A stretch of 64,000 nucleotides of DNA from an uncultured Williamsia sp. (GCF_947494875.1 NZ_CANLWM010000001.1:1-64000); one strand, 5' to 3'. Numbered from the stretch's first letter, positions 16,721 to 26,042 are shown. The notes: generated from the letters alone by a model not told the origin. Translations and numbers: made by a program.

Positions 16721-18150
16721 CGCAGGTCCTCCTCCGCCCGCGCCAACGCGGCGAACTCCTCGTCGGGCGAGGCCGCGACCAGGCGGTGGCGGCTGTACAG
16801 GGCGAAGTAGGCCATGAAGACGGCGAAGACACCCAGGCAGCACAGGGCGGCGACCGTGTCGACGAGGAACGTCGCGATGACGGCGACCACCGCGACCACA
16901 AGCGCGAACCCTGTGGTCACGACACCGCCCGGGGTGCGGTACGGGCGCGGCATGTCGGGCTCGCGACGTCGCAGGACGATGTGGCTCACCATGATCAACA
17001 CATAGCTCAGCGCGGCCCCGAACACGGCCATGTTCAGCAGCAGAGCTCCCTCACCCGTCAACGACAGCAGGAACCCGATGACGCCCGGGACGATCAACGC
17101 AAGGGTCGGGGTCTTGCGCGAGTTCGTCACCGACAGCACCGTCGGGAGGTAGCCCGCCCGGGAGAGCGCGAACAGCTGGCGCGAATAGGCGTAGATGATC
17201 GAGAAGAAGCTGGCGACCAGACCGGCCAGACCGATGTAGTTCACCACCGTCCCCATCGACGACCCACCGAGCGCCTCGACGAGCGGATTGCCCGACTCCG
17301 ACATCGCGTCCGCGCCACCGGCTCCCGTGGTCAGGATGAGCACCGCGACGCAGGTGACGACGAGGACGCACATCGCGGCGATGATCCCCCGCGGCACGTT
17401 CCGCTCGGGGTTCTCCGTCTCCTCGGCGGCGAGCGGAACGCCCTCGATGGCGAGGAAGAACCAGATCGCGAACGGGATCGCCGACCAGATGCCGATGTAG
17501 CCGAACGGCAGGAAGTCCGACGCGCCCGCGGCGTCGGTCGGCGCGATGTTCGTCAGGTTCCCGAGGTCGAACTGTCCGAGGGCACTGACCGCGAACACGA
17601 CGAGACCGACGAGCGCGATGCCCGTGATCACGAACATGACCTTGAGTGCCTCGCCCGCGCCGGACAGGTGGATGGCGATGAAGATCGCGTAGACGACGAG
17701 GTACACCCACCAGCCGTCGGTGATGCCGAACAGGTTCAGCGACTCGACGTAGGCACCGATGAACGTGGCGATCGCGGCCGGCGCGATGGAGTACTCGATG
17801 AGGATCGCCGTCCCGGTGGCGAACCCGCCCCATGGCCCGAGGGCACGACGCGCGAACGTGTAGCCGCCACCGGCAGCCGGCAGCGCCGAGGACAGCTCGG
17901 CCATGCCGAGCACCAGGCATACGTACATCGCGGCGATGACGACCGCGGCGATCGCCAACCCGCCGAAACCGCCCTCGGCGAGACCGAAGTTCCATCCCGA
18001 ATAGTCGCCGGAGACGACGTAGCTGACCCCGAGACCGGCGAGCAACAGCCAGCCGGCGGTGCCGCCCTTCAGCTGTCGCTTCTCCAGGTAGTCGTCAGCG
18101 GGGCCGGCCGCGGCCGTCGGGTGCGTGCGGATCGGTTCGTCGACGGACAC
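16717..18150 (-). CDS. eat: Ethanolamine permease (APC family)
   Basis: This 477-residue protein of the amino acid-polyamine-organocation superfamily has about 12 TM helices. YVVSGDYSGWNFGLAEGGFGGL near the N-terminus and the AEETENPERNVPRGI loop are typical of ethanolamine permeases, and the gene is coupled to eutB by a 4-bp overlap. It brings ethanolamine into the cell for EutBC. GTG 18150 gives a 30-residue soluble N-terminus before TM1. The gene is divergent from a PAS-PAS-GGDEF gene. No eut-specific regulator is adjacent. Confidence 0.92.
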   Translation of the reverse strand: MSVDEPIRTHPTAAAGPADDYLEKRQLKGGTAGWLLLAGLGVSYVVSGDYSGWNFGLAEGGFGGLAIAAVVIAAMYVCLVLGMAELSSALPAAGGGYTFARRALGPWGGFATGTAILIEYSIAPAAIATFIGAYVESLNLFGITDGWWVYLVVYAIFIAIHLSGAGEALKVMFVITGIALVGLVVFAVSALGQFDLGNLTNIAPTDAAGASDFLPFGYIGIWSAIPFAIWFFLAIEGVPLAAEETENPERNVPRGIIAAMCVLVVTCVAVLILTTGAGGADAMSESGNPLVEALGGSSMGTVVNYIGLAGLVASFFSIIYAYSRQLFALSRAGYLPTVLSVTNSRKTPTLALIVPGVIGFLLSLTGEGALLLNMAVFGAALSYVLIMVSHIVLRRREPDMPRPYRTPGGVVTTGFALVVAVVAVIATFLVDTVAALCCLGVFAVFMAYFALYSRHRLVAASPDEEFAALARAEEDLR

Positions 18151-18238
18151 CGTGTCACTCCTGTGCTCGGGCGACCCGCGTCGGATGTGCGCGGTATGTC
18201 GTGTGCGCAGTGACAGTAGGACCGGCACGTTGCAGTGA

Positions 18239-18251
18239 CGTTGCGACAACG
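18239..18251. promoter_or_regulatory. Inverted repeat upstream of the ethanolamine operon
   Basis: CGTTG-CGA-CAACG, preceded by a related half (ACGTTGCAGTG, from 18228), in the divergent region between eat and the GGDEF gene. It is a candidate operator for the operon, 89 bp upstream of the eat start. The rest of this ~220-bp space shows nothing I can name. Confidence 0.35.
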
Positions 18252-18369
18252 CGTCGATCGCCGACCTGGCAGGTTCCGTACGAGGGTGCGATGAGAGCAC
18301 TACTGGCGGGTAATCTCCCTCACACCGATGGCGGCACGGAGCCCGCGTCGCGAGAGCGGGATCGACAGC

Positions 18370-19683
18370 ATGGACCACGACGACGAGACGGCACCGGACG
18401 ACGCGTTCCGTCGTCTGGTCGAGTCGTCCCCCGACGGTCTGAGCGTGCACGACGGCGAGTGCCTCCTGTACGCCAACCCCGCCGGAGCGGCGATCCTCGG
18501 CGAGAGCTCGCCCGACGCCATCGTCGGTCATCGCATCGACGAGTACCTCCACGTCGACGAGCGCGCCGCATTGGCGGACAGACTCGCGGCGATCGTCGCG
18601 GACGACCCCTCGGTGACGACGGTCGTGACCCGCGTGACCCGGCGCGACGGACGGGTCCGCACCGTCGAGGCGCGGTCGGTGCCGACGACGTGGAAGGGAC
18701 GGCCTGCAATCCTCTCGGTGATCCGGGACCTCACCGGCCAGTCGACAGCGGACGAGGCCGCGCGCGTCGCCGAACGGCGGCTCGCCGAGATCGTCGACAG
18801 CCTCGTCGACGGGGTGATCGTCCAGGATCGTCGCGGGTACGTGCGGTCGATGAACCCGGCGGCCGCGCGGATCATGGGGGTCGACGTCGACGACGTCGTC
18901 GGCACCGACCTCGCGGCGGACCTCCTGGAGCGGGGCAACGTCTGCCGCACGGACGGCAAGATGATCACCCCCGCCCAACTCCCCCACCGGCGGGCGCAGC
19001 GGGCCGGGGAGCCGGTGAGCTTCACCCTCGAGATCACCCGCCCCGACGGGTCCGTCGTGACCATCCAGGGCACGACGACCCTCGTCGGGGTCGACCACAC
19101 GCGGCTGGTGATCTCGTCCTTCACCGATGTGACCGCCGACCGCGAGGCGGCGGATCAGCTGCGCTACCAGGCACGCCACGACTCGTTGACCGGGCTCCCC
19201 AACCGACAGCACGTCGTCGACGAGCTCACCGCCGCCGTCCGAGACCCGGCACGTGACTGTGATCTCGGCGTCCTCTACCTCGACCTCGACGCGCTCAAGG
19301 CCGTCAACGACTCGCTCGGCCACAGCGTCGGCGACGACCTGCTGACCCACGTCTCGACGAGACTGGCCTCGGTCATCCCGACCGGGGGACTCCTCGGTCG
19401 GGTCGGCGGGGACGAGTTCGTCGCCGTGCTCCGCGGCACCCCGGACGACGTCGACGACGTCGCCCGCGCATTGCACGGCGCTCTGCGCGGCACCATCGGA
19501 CTCGAGGGACGGGCCGTGCGCATCACGGCGAGCATCGGCGCGGTCGCGGTACCGGTCGGCGATCACCGCACCATCGACGAGGTGCTGCGCGACGCCGACT
19601 ACGCCATGTACGAGGCCAAGGGATCCGGCGGGGATCGCACGGCCTGGCACCGGCGACCCACGCGTGCCGACCGAGACGCCTAG
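18370..19683 (+). CDS. PAS-PAS-GGDEF diguanylate cyclase
   Basis: This 437-residue soluble protein has two PAS domains in tandem (about 10-115 and 130-255, each starting FRRLVESSPDGLSVHDGE / LAEIVDSLVDGVIVQDRRG). A GGDEF domain follows (about 270-430), with DSLTGLPNRQ, YLDLDALKAVNDSLGHSVGDDLL and an intact RVGGDEF motif. It should make cyclic di-GMP from GTP in response to whatever the PAS domains bind. No RxxD inhibitory site lies just before GGDEF, so product inhibition is unlikely. ATG 18370 is chosen over 18328 because the extra residues are not conserved-looking. Its last 4 bp overlap the convergent TetR gene. Confidence 0.88.
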   Translation: MDHDDETAPDDAFRRLVESSPDGLSVHDGECLLYANPAGAAILGESSPDAIVGHRIDEYLHVDERAALADRLAAIVADDPSVTTVVTRVTRRDGRVRTVEARSVPTTWKGRPAILSVIRDLTGQSTADEAARVAERRLAEIVDSLVDGVIVQDRRGYVRSMNPAAARIMGVDVDDVVGTDLAADLLERGNVCRTDGKMITPAQLPHRRAQRAGEPVSFTLEITRPDGSVVTIQGTTTLVGVDHTRLVISSFTDVTADREAADQLRYQARHDSLTGLPNRQHVVDELTAAVRDPARDCDLGVLYLDLDALKAVNDSLGHSVGDDLLTHVSTRLASVIPTGGLLGRVGGDEFVAVLRGTPDDVDDVARALHGALRGTIGLEGRAVRITASIGAVAVPVGDHRTIDEVLRDADYAMYEAKGSGGDRTAWHRRPTRADRDA

Positions 19684-20351
19684 CTCTGACCGGGCAGCGT
19701 CACGTGCGCCGGTGTTGGCAGGGGCAGCGCGATCAGCGTGGCGATGTCCTCGTCGGTCACCCCGAGTGCTCGCAGGACATGCGCGGTCACGGTGTCCGCC
19801 GCGGCCGCGTCGTCGCGATCGGGTTCGTCGAGCAGCAGCTTGGCCAGCGCCAGGGTCGCGCCGGAGACGACGGTCAGCGCGAGGTCGAGGTCGGCGACGG
19901 CGAAGCGGCCCGCCCGGACGGCGGCACCGACGTCACGCCGGGCCCGCGGCAGCAGTCCCTCGTCCGCGGTCAGCATCCCCAGGCCGCGGTTGACGATCAC
20001 CCTGCTCAGCTCGGGGAACTGACGGTGCAACCGCCCGGTGAGCCGGAAACTCTGGGCGAACGCCTCGGCCGGGTCCTCGATGTCGGCGGTCAGCTCGTCC
20101 ATCATCGCGCCGTGGACGTCGACGACGGCCATCACCGCGGTGTCGAACAGCTCCTCCTTGGTGGCGAAGTGGTTGTAGAACGACCCCGTCCCCACGTCGG
20201 CGAGGGTGGTGATGTCGAGGACGGACACCGCGGTCCGCCCCTCGGCGAGGAACTGTTGGGCCGCCCGGATCAGGGCCTGTCGCGTCTGCTGTTTGCGGCG
20301 CTCGGAACGACTCGCCACACCGTCGGCGGTGGGGGTGCGATCGGAGTCCAT
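19680..20351 (-). CDS. TetR-family transcriptional regulator
   Basis: This protein of 223 residues has a classic TetR N-terminus (RRKQQTRQALIRAAQQFLAEGRTAVSVLDITTLADVGTGSFYNHFATKEELFD) and a helical ligand-binding part. ATG 20351 is the start. It lies downstream of the acyl-CoA dehydrogenase on the same strand (52 bp after it in transcription order), so it may regulate that gene, but no operator is evident. Confidence 0.83.
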   Translation of the reverse strand: MDSDRTPTADGVASRSERRKQQTRQALIRAAQQFLAEGRTAVSVLDITTLADVGTGSFYNHFATKEELFDTAVMAVVDVHGAMMDELTADIEDPAEAFAQSFRLTGRLHRQFPELSRVIVNRGLGMLTADEGLLPRARRDVGAAVRAGRFAVADLDLALTVVSGATLALAKLLLDEPDRDDAAAADTVTAHVLRALGVTDEDIATLIALPLPTPAHVTLPGQS

Positions 20352-20403
20352 CGGGCCATCTTCGCACGGACCCAACTCTGACGATGTCGTCAACCGGCTT
20401 GTG

Positions 20404-21666
20404 TCAGCGCTGCTCCGAGCGGTGCTTGCCCAGCTCGATGCGCGCGACCATGCCGAGATGCACCTCGTCGGGACCGTCGGCGAGCCGGATCGCCCGCGCG
20501 GCGGTCCACGCCGCCGCCAACGGGGTGTCGCTGCTGAGCCCGCCACCGCCGTGGATCTGCATCGCGACGTCGATCACCTGCTGCGCCATCGTTGGCACGG
20601 CGACCTTGATCTGCGACACCTCCGACAGCGCGTTCCGCGGACCGCCCTCGTCGAGCTTCCATGCCGCGTTCAGGACGAGTAGTCGCGCCGAGTCGATCTG
20701 GATGCGCGCCCAGGCGATCCGCTCCCGGTTCCCGCCGAGATCGATCAACCGCTTGCCGAACGCGGTGCGATCCAGGCCCCGTCGGATCGCGAGCTCGAGC
20801 GAGGCCTCGGCGAGCCCGATCAGCCGCATACAGTGGTGGACGCGCCCGGGGCCGAGCCGGCCCTGCGCGATCTCGAACGCCTTTCCGGCACCGGCGATCA
20901 CGTTCTCGGCGGGCACCCGCACGTCGGTGAAGCTCACCTCGCCGTGGCCGTACGGCTCGTCCTTGAAGCCCATGGTGTCGAGCAGACGCTCCACGACGAC
21001 GCCGGTCGAGTCCCGCGGGACCAGGATCATCGAATGGCGGTGATGGCGATCGGCGTCCGGGTCGCTGACCGCCATGACGATGAGGATGCGGCAGTCGGGG
21101 TGGCCCACACCGGTGGACCACCACTTGCGGCCGTTCAGCACCCAGTCCTCGCCGTCGCGGATCGCGGTGAGCTCCATGTTGGTCGCGTCCGACGACGCCA
21201 CCGCGGGTTCGGTCATGCAGAAGGCGCTGCGGATGTCGCCGGCGAGAAGCGGTGCGAGCCATCGCTCCTGTTGTTCGGGGGAGCCGTACTTCAGCAGGAC
21301 CTCGGCGTTGCCGGTGTCCGGCGCGTTGCAGTTGAAGGCGTACGGCGCCATCGCCGATCGGCCCATCACCTCGGCGACGGGTGCGTAGTCGACGTTGCTC
21401 AGCCCGACGCCTCCGCGGGTCCCGTACCTCTCCGCCCACGGTCCCTCGTGTCCGGCGGGGAGGAAGAGATTCCACAGACCCTCGGCGCGCGCCTTCTCCC
21501 GCAGCTCGGCCAGCACCGGCAACGGCGTCCAGGGGTCACCGCCGGCCTCGCGCAGTCCGGCGAGCTCCCGGTGGTAGCCCTCTTCGATCGGCTCGATCTC
21601 GCGGGCGACGAACTCGGAGACGGCATCGACGAGGTCGGTGGCGCGCTGCGACGGGGCGAAGTCCAT
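20404..21666 (-). CDS. Acyl-CoA dehydrogenase (ACAD10/11-like)
   Basis: This 420-residue flavoprotein has AFCMTEPAVASSDATNMELTAIRDGEDWVLNGRKWWSTG (the FAD and acyl binding middle domain), GRLGPGRVHHCMRLIGLAEASLELA and the C-terminal MQIHGGGGLSSDTPLA..RLADGPDEVHLGMVARIEL. The RxxDGPDEVH ending is typical of the ACAD10/11-like group, which acts on hydroxylated or branched acyl-CoAs. It catalyses alpha,beta-dehydrogenation with electrons passed to ETF. The neighbouring TetR may be its regulator. Confidence 0.9.
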   Translation of the reverse strand: MDFAPSQRATDLVDAVSEFVAREIEPIEEGYHRELAGLREAGGDPWTPLPVLAELREKARAEGLWNLFLPAGHEGPWAERYGTRGGVGLSNVDYAPVAEVMGRSAMAPYAFNCNAPDTGNAEVLLKYGSPEQQERWLAPLLAGDIRSAFCMTEPAVASSDATNMELTAIRDGEDWVLNGRKWWSTGVGHPDCRILIVMAVSDPDADRHHRHSMILVPRDSTGVVVERLLDTMGFKDEPYGHGEVSFTDVRVPAENVIAGAGKAFEIAQGRLGPGRVHHCMRLIGLAEASLELAIRRGLDRTAFGKRLIDLGGNRERIAWARIQIDSARLLVLNAAWKLDEGGPRNALSEVSQIKVAVPTMAQQVIDVAMQIHGGGGLSSDTPLAAAWTAARAIRLADGPDEVHLGMVARIELGKHRSEQR

Positions 21667-21716
21667 CCCCCGAGGCTAACGATCGCCGCCACGTGCCGGA
21701 CGCGCCTCGCGACTGG

Positions 21717-22922
21717 TCAGGCTGCGGAGAACCTGTCGAGGATCGCGTGGATGGCCCGGGTGACCGTCGCGCGGTCGTAGGTCTGCACGAAGTCGAAGGT
21801 GCGATCGAGGTCGTCGGCGCCGTCGTGCCGGTCGCGGGCGGCGAGCAGCGCCGAGAAGTGCGGCGCCAGCACCGCCACGTTCCACTCGTCGGCGAGCGGG
21901 TCGTCGGGGTCGAGTGCGGCGTGCACGACGGCGCCGTCGGTCATCGAGCGCACACCGACCCCGTAGACGCCGGCCAGCGCGGTGGTCTGCGCGAGGCGGT
22001 CCCACCGCAGCGACGTCGCGACGGTGAAGTGCCGGGCGTGCTGGAAGGTGCCGAGCACGACGACGGCTCCACCGCTCGCAGCGGCTTGCGCCTCGAGCGC
22101 CTTGCTCATCTCGATGAGGAGGCGTTTGCTGCCCGTGCGGGCGCGATGCGACCCCGCGCAGATCGTGTACGGCGTGGTCGGCTCCGTCGGATCACCCTGT
22201 GCCCGTGTGCCGATCGACATGGGGACGCGGGGACCGACCACCATCCCGGGATGGTCGACGGCCGGGAACGCCTCCCCCATCCCGTGGGTCGCGCCGAGCG
22301 TCTGCGCCACCTGCAGGTGGCGGGCCGAGTCCACACCGTCGGCGATCACGACGGTCGACGTCTCCTGCACGTGCGCGGACAACGCATGGACGAACGTACC
22401 GAGGCGAGGCGACGACCCGATCTGCATCACCTGACGGTCGACGACCACGACGTCGGGCTCGATGAGCGCCAACAGCGTCATGGCGGCGTCGTCGATGCCG
22501 AGGCCGTCCACCCACACCGACCGTCCGGCGCGGCGCGCCGCCTGCACCGCGGCGATGGTGCGGTGGGGCCGGTGCAGGAGGTCCTGCGGACGGACGGACA
22601 CGGCCGCCGCCTCGGCCGAGGTGTCCGAGGTCGCGACACCGGGGGAGAAGAGATCGATCGTCACGAGCAGCGGGAGATCGGCGGCGGTCGACCGTACGGC
22701 CTGGGCCGCCGCGAGCCGGGTCGCGTCGACGACGCGCTCGAGGCCCATCTGCCGCGCCGCGTGGACGAGGGCGTGGGGTTGCGCGATCGCGGTGTTCGGC
22801 GGGCCGGTGACCTGCACGGTCACCGCTGCGGCAGCCCCGTCGGAGAGACGGTGGACCGGGGAGAACCGCGGGTGCAGCAATTCGGACCACGTTGTCAGTT
22901 CATCGTCGGTCTCGATGTCCAC
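21717..22922 (-). CDS. Degenerate EAL-like domain + DICT sensory domain
   Basis: This 401-residue protein has two parts. The N-terminal half follows an EAL domain in outline: PVHRLSDG at the start, TIDLFSPGV, VWVDGLGIDDAAMTLLALIEPDVVVVDR, VVIADGVDS. Every catalytic position I can place is changed: the E-x-L-x-R site reads TVQVTGP, the DD motif is DG, the Lys is absent, and AEG is ADG. The C-terminal half (about 225-395) is a DICT domain (LEMSKALEAQ..GTFQHARHF..LADEWNVAVLAPHFSALLAARD..RTFDFVQTYDR). GTG 22922 is the start: AGGAGG lies 9 nt before it. It is divergent from a MarR gene across a perfect palindrome. Confidence 0.8.
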   Translation of the reverse strand: MDIETDDELTTWSELLHPRFSPVHRLSDGAAAAVTVQVTGPPNTAIAQPHALVHAARQMGLERVVDATRLAAAQAVRSTAADLPLLVTIDLFSPGVATSDTSAEAAAVSVRPQDLLHRPHRTIAAVQAARRAGRSVWVDGLGIDDAAMTLLALIEPDVVVVDRQVMQIGSSPRLGTFVHALSAHVQETSTVVIADGVDSARHLQVAQTLGATHGMGEAFPAVDHPGMVVGPRVPMSIGTRAQGDPTEPTTPYTICAGSHRARTGSKRLLIEMSKALEAQAAASGGAVVVLGTFQHARHFTVATSLRWDRLAQTTALAGVYGVGVRSMTDGAVVHAALDPDDPLADEWNVAVLAPHFSALLAARDRHDGADDLDRTFDFVQTYDRATVTRAIHAILDRFSAA

Positions 22923-22958
22923 CCTCGCCCCCCTCCTGCACGATTCGTCCAGCATATA

Positions 22959-22972
22959 CTTTCCATGGAAAG
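22959..22972. promoter_or_regulatory. Perfect 14-bp palindrome (probable MarR operator)
   Basis: CTTTCCATGGAAAG is self-complementary over all 14 bp. It sits midway between the EAL-DICT gene and the divergent MarR gene in an AT-richer patch. Palindromes of this size in a MarR divergent region are usually the regulator's own site. Confidence 0.7.
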
Positions 22973-23044
22973 CAATTGACCCGATGAGACGAATTCGTCA
23001 CGCAGGCCTCTTCGGACTCGGTGACGAGACGGTACGGGGGTGCG

Positions 23045-23509
23045 ATGGACGACGACACGGCGATCGTGGCCGACCTCTTCGACCACCTCGTGCGGGCACA
23101 GATCCTCCTGTGGAACGCCGTCGACGGCCGGTTGCGCGCCGACCACGACCTGCCCCTGAGCTGGTTCGAGCCGATGCGGGTGATCGCAAGTCGCGACCAC
23201 GCGCGGGTCCGCGACATCGCCACCACGCTGCTCGTCACCGACGGCGGCGCGAGCAAACTCGTGGACCGCATCGCCGCGGCAGGATTCCTCCACCGCCACC
23301 GTCACCCCGACGACGGGCGCGCGGCGTGGCTGGAACTCAGCGACTCCGGCCGACAGGTCCTCGCGGCCGCCGAGGCGTCCTTCCACGACGAGTTGTCACG
23401 ACGGCTCGGGTCGACGATGTCCGCCGACCACATCCGGGAACTCGCCGGATCTCTCGCGATCCTGCGCACGGTGGCCGCGAGTGCCGGATCGGCCTCTGCC
23501 GACCGCTGA
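23045..23509 (+). CDS. MarR-family transcriptional regulator
   Basis: This 154-residue protein has a winged helix-turn-helix (LPLSWFEPMRVIASRDHARVRDIATTLLVTDGGASKLVDRIAAAGFLHRHRHPDDGRAAWLELSDSGRQVL), in the MarR arrangement with dimerisation helices at both ends. ATG 23045 follows a GGGGG stretch. It probably binds CTTTCCATGGAAAG and controls itself and the EAL-DICT gene; the ligand is unknown. Confidence 0.88.
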   Translation: MDDDTAIVADLFDHLVRAQILLWNAVDGRLRADHDLPLSWFEPMRVIASRDHARVRDIATTLLVTDGGASKLVDRIAAAGFLHRHRHPDDGRAAWLELSDSGRQVLAAAEASFHDELSRRLGSTMSADHIRELAGSLAILRTVAASAGSASADR

Positions 23510-23516
23510 GGCCCGA

Positions 23517-25082
23517 TCAGCCCCGACGGCGGCGGCGAGCGGTCTTGGTCAGTTCCTCTGTGCTGGTGAGCTTCACGCGCGGGCGGCCCGCACCGCGGCC
23601 ACGTTCCCGTTCGACCCTGTCGATGGTGCGGATACCGCGACGACGGATCGGGGTGACTCCGCGCTTGCGGAGGAAACCCTCGAGACCGTCGGCCTCCCGG
23701 TTCGGCGCCGGGACCAGGCCGTCGGCGATGTCGTCGATGACCGCGCCGACGGTGTCCTCGGCGCAGGCGCGGTTCGCACCGATGCCGCCCGACGGGCCCC
23801 GCTTGGCCCAGCCCACGACGTATGAGCCGCGCAGGATCTCGTCCCCGTCGACGACACGGCCGTCGCGGCTCGGGATGAGGCCGGCGTCGGCGTCGAACGG
23901 CAGGCCCTCGATGGGCCGCGTCCGGTACCCGATGGAGCTGATGAGGTTGTCGGCGGCGATGTCGTACTCGCTGTCGCCGCTGCGCACACGCACCGCGGTC
24001 ATCGCGTCACCGTCGCCGACCACCTCGACGGGCGTGGTGCCGAACACGAACACCACCCGACGCCGACCGGGCTGCGGCGGCGCCGAGAACTCGGCGGGAT
24101 CGACGTCGTCGGCGTCGAGCGCGACCACCTCGATACCGGGCATCGCTGTGAGAGCTGCGAACTCGGCCTTCGTGTAGGCGGCGGTCTCGGGGCCGCGACG
24201 ACCCAGGAGGACGATCTCCGAGGTCGCGTTGTCGTCGAAGAACGGCAGTGATCGGTCGGCGATGTCGGTGCGTCGCAACGCATCCGACGAGGTGTGGAAC
24301 AGGCGCGCGATGTCGAGCGCGACATTTCCCGTGCCGACGAGGACGGTTCGGCCGACGACACCGGGTCGCAGCGGGTTCTCGACGTCGGGGATGCCGTTGT
24401 ACCAGGCGACGGTCTCGGTGGCCGACGTGCTGCCGGCCAGGTCCTCGCCCGGGATCCCCAGGCGACGCGGCTCCGACGCACCGACCGCGTAGATCACCGC
24501 GTCGAAGTGGGCGGCCAGGTCCTGCGGCGAGATGTCCACACCGACCTCGACACCACCGAGGACGGTGACCCGCGGGTCACGCAGGTGCAGGTCGAACCCG
24601 TGCATGATGTTCTTCGTCGCCGGGTGGTCGGGCGCCACACCGCTGCGGATGAGCCCGCCCGGAGTCGGCAGTTTGTCGATCACCGTCACCGACGCCATCG
24701 TGCGGTTCAGCAGGGTGCGCAACGCATATCCGGCGGAGGGTCCCGTCCCCACCAGGGCCACGCTCAGACCCTCGGGCAGACGCGGGATCCGCGCGTACTG
24801 CGTGGGTACCGGACCGGATTCGACGTCGGCATCGCGGTAGTAGGCCGCGTTCACCTCCGCGAAGTGCGCGTCCTTCGGACCCAGCCGGTCGATCGGGAAG
24901 ATCGCGTCGACCGGGCAGGCATCCGCGCACGCACCGCAGTCGATGCACTTCTCCGGATCGATGTGCAGGATGTCGGCGGTGCCGAACCCCGGTTCACCCG
25001 GTGCCGGGTGGATGCAGCCGACGGGACAGACCGACACACACCCGGCGTCGCTACAACACGACTGGGTGATCGCGAAAGCCAC
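23517..25082 (-). CDS. fprB: Ferredoxin-fused ferredoxin/NADP+ reductase (FprB-like)
   Basis: This 521-residue protein begins with a two-cluster ferredoxin module (Cys-15, 19, 23 with Cys-9/10; Cys-46, 49, 52, 56 in CIDCGACADACP). An adrenodoxin-reductase-like part follows with the FAD motif VALVGTGPSAGYALRTLL and the NADP site VLVGTGNVALDIARLF. The C-terminus is strongly basic. It moves electrons between NADPH and a ferredoxin. It lies 12 bp after the AurF-like oxygenase gene on the same strand, the same pairing as Rv0885-fprB in Mycobacterium tuberculosis, so it likely supplies that oxygenase with electrons. Confidence 0.9.
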   Translation of the reverse strand: MAFAITQSCCSDAGCVSVCPVGCIHPAPGEPGFGTADILHIDPEKCIDCGACADACPVDAIFPIDRLGPKDAHFAEVNAAYYRDADVESGPVPTQYARIPRLPEGLSVALVGTGPSAGYALRTLLNRTMASVTVIDKLPTPGGLIRSGVAPDHPATKNIMHGFDLHLRDPRVTVLGGVEVGVDISPQDLAAHFDAVIYAVGASEPRRLGIPGEDLAGSTSATETVAWYNGIPDVENPLRPGVVGRTVLVGTGNVALDIARLFHTSSDALRRTDIADRSLPFFDDNATSEIVLLGRRGPETAAYTKAEFAALTAMPGIEVVALDADDVDPAEFSAPPQPGRRRVVFVFGTTPVEVVGDGDAMTAVRVRSGDSEYDIAADNLISSIGYRTRPIEGLPFDADAGLIPSRDGRVVDGDEILRGSYVVGWAKRGPSGGIGANRACAEDTVGAVIDDIADGLVPAPNREADGLEGFLRKRGVTPIRRRGIRTIDRVERERGRGAGRPRVKLTSTEELTKTARRRRRG

Positions 25083-25094
25083 GAGGTGCCGCGA

Positions 25095-26042
25095 TCAGAG
25101 GATGTGCGCGCGGCGGTACCAGAACGCCGCGGGGCGGGTGAGAAGGCCGACGCTGTCGAGGAACTCCATGAGATGCGTGCAGCTTCCGCGCATCATCGAG
25201 TGGAAGTGGGCGTTCTTCTTGCGCGCCGCCATCGCCTGCTTGCGGTCGAGGCCGGCGTTCACGTACGCCTCGGGCGAGTGCAGGCTGCCGACGATCACGA
25301 AGCCGGCGATCGCGATGATGAGCGCGCTGATCTGGCGGCGCAGCCGGCCCACACCCTTCAGCGACTCGCGGACCTCCTCGCGGGCGAACTTCATGTGCCG
25401 CGATTCCTCGAGGACGTGGATCTCGTTGATGGTGCGCACGAACGGCAGCACGCGGTCGTCGTTCATGCAGCCGCGCTGCAGGACGTCGAGGACCTCCTCG
25501 GCGACGAGGATGCCGGCGTACGCGACCTCCTTGCGGGCGAGCAGCTTGAAGCCCTGGCCCAACCAGCCGACCAGCGTGGACGGGCGGTAGGAGGTGCCGA
25601 CGAGCTTCTCGGAACCCTTGGCGAACATGAGCGAGTGCCGACACTCGTCGGCGATCTCGATGAGCGACCACTGGAACTCGGGGCTGTGGTACTGACCGAG
25701 GTACTGATCGCGCAGCACCATCTCCTGCAGGATCATCTCGAACCAGATGCCGTTCGAGGCGACCGACGCGGTCTCATGCTTGGTCAGCTCGATCCGCTGC
25801 TTCTCGTCGAGGCGGTTCCACAGGTCGGTGCCGTAGAGCGTGCACCACTCCGGGCTGCAGCCGTACTTGGTGGGGTCGAGCGGCTCGTCCCAGTCGACCT
25901 CGGTCATCGCGTTGCGCGACAGACGGGCCGCGGAGGCGATGAGGCGGTCGGAGACCTCCTGCGCACCCTGGTCGAGCCGGGACTCCGCGGCCTGCGCCTG
26001 CGATCCGTCCTGTGTGACCGTGTTGTTCGCGACCACCGTCAT
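25095..26042 (-). CDS. AurF-like diiron oxygenase (p-aminobenzoate N-oxygenase family)
   Basis: This 315-residue ferritin-like helical protein carries a full set of diiron ligands: Glu-102, Glu-133, His-136, Glu-182, His-209, Glu-213 and His-216 (ECRH and HVLEESRH motifs), matching AurF in order and close to it in spacing. AurF itself oxidises an arylamine to a nitro group; the substrate of the actinobacterial housekeeping branch is not known. ATG 26042 has GGAGG 6 nt before it. The next gene is an FprB-type reductase, a natural electron donor. Tandem operator-like repeats precede it. Confidence 0.88.
   Translation of the reverse strand: MTVVANNTVTQDGSQAQAAESRLDQGAQEVSDRLIASAARLSRNAMTEVDWDEPLDPTKYGCSPEWCTLYGTDLWNRLDEKQRIELTKHETASVASNGIWFEMILQEMVLRDQYLGQYHSPEFQWSLIEIADECRHSLMFAKGSEKLVGTSYRPSTLVGWLGQGFKLLARKEVAYAGILVAEEVLDVLQRGCMNDDRVLPFVRTINEIHVLEESRHMKFAREEVRESLKGVGRLRRQISALIIAIAGFVIVGSLHSPEAYVNAGLDRKQAMAARKKNAHFHSMMRGSCTHLMEFLDSVGLLTRPAAFWYRRAHIL

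Noticed and set aside
18289-18312. SigF-type promoter before the PAS-PAS-GGDEF gene (GGGTA at 18308)
   Set aside because: No GTTT occurs 15-17 bp upstream of it.
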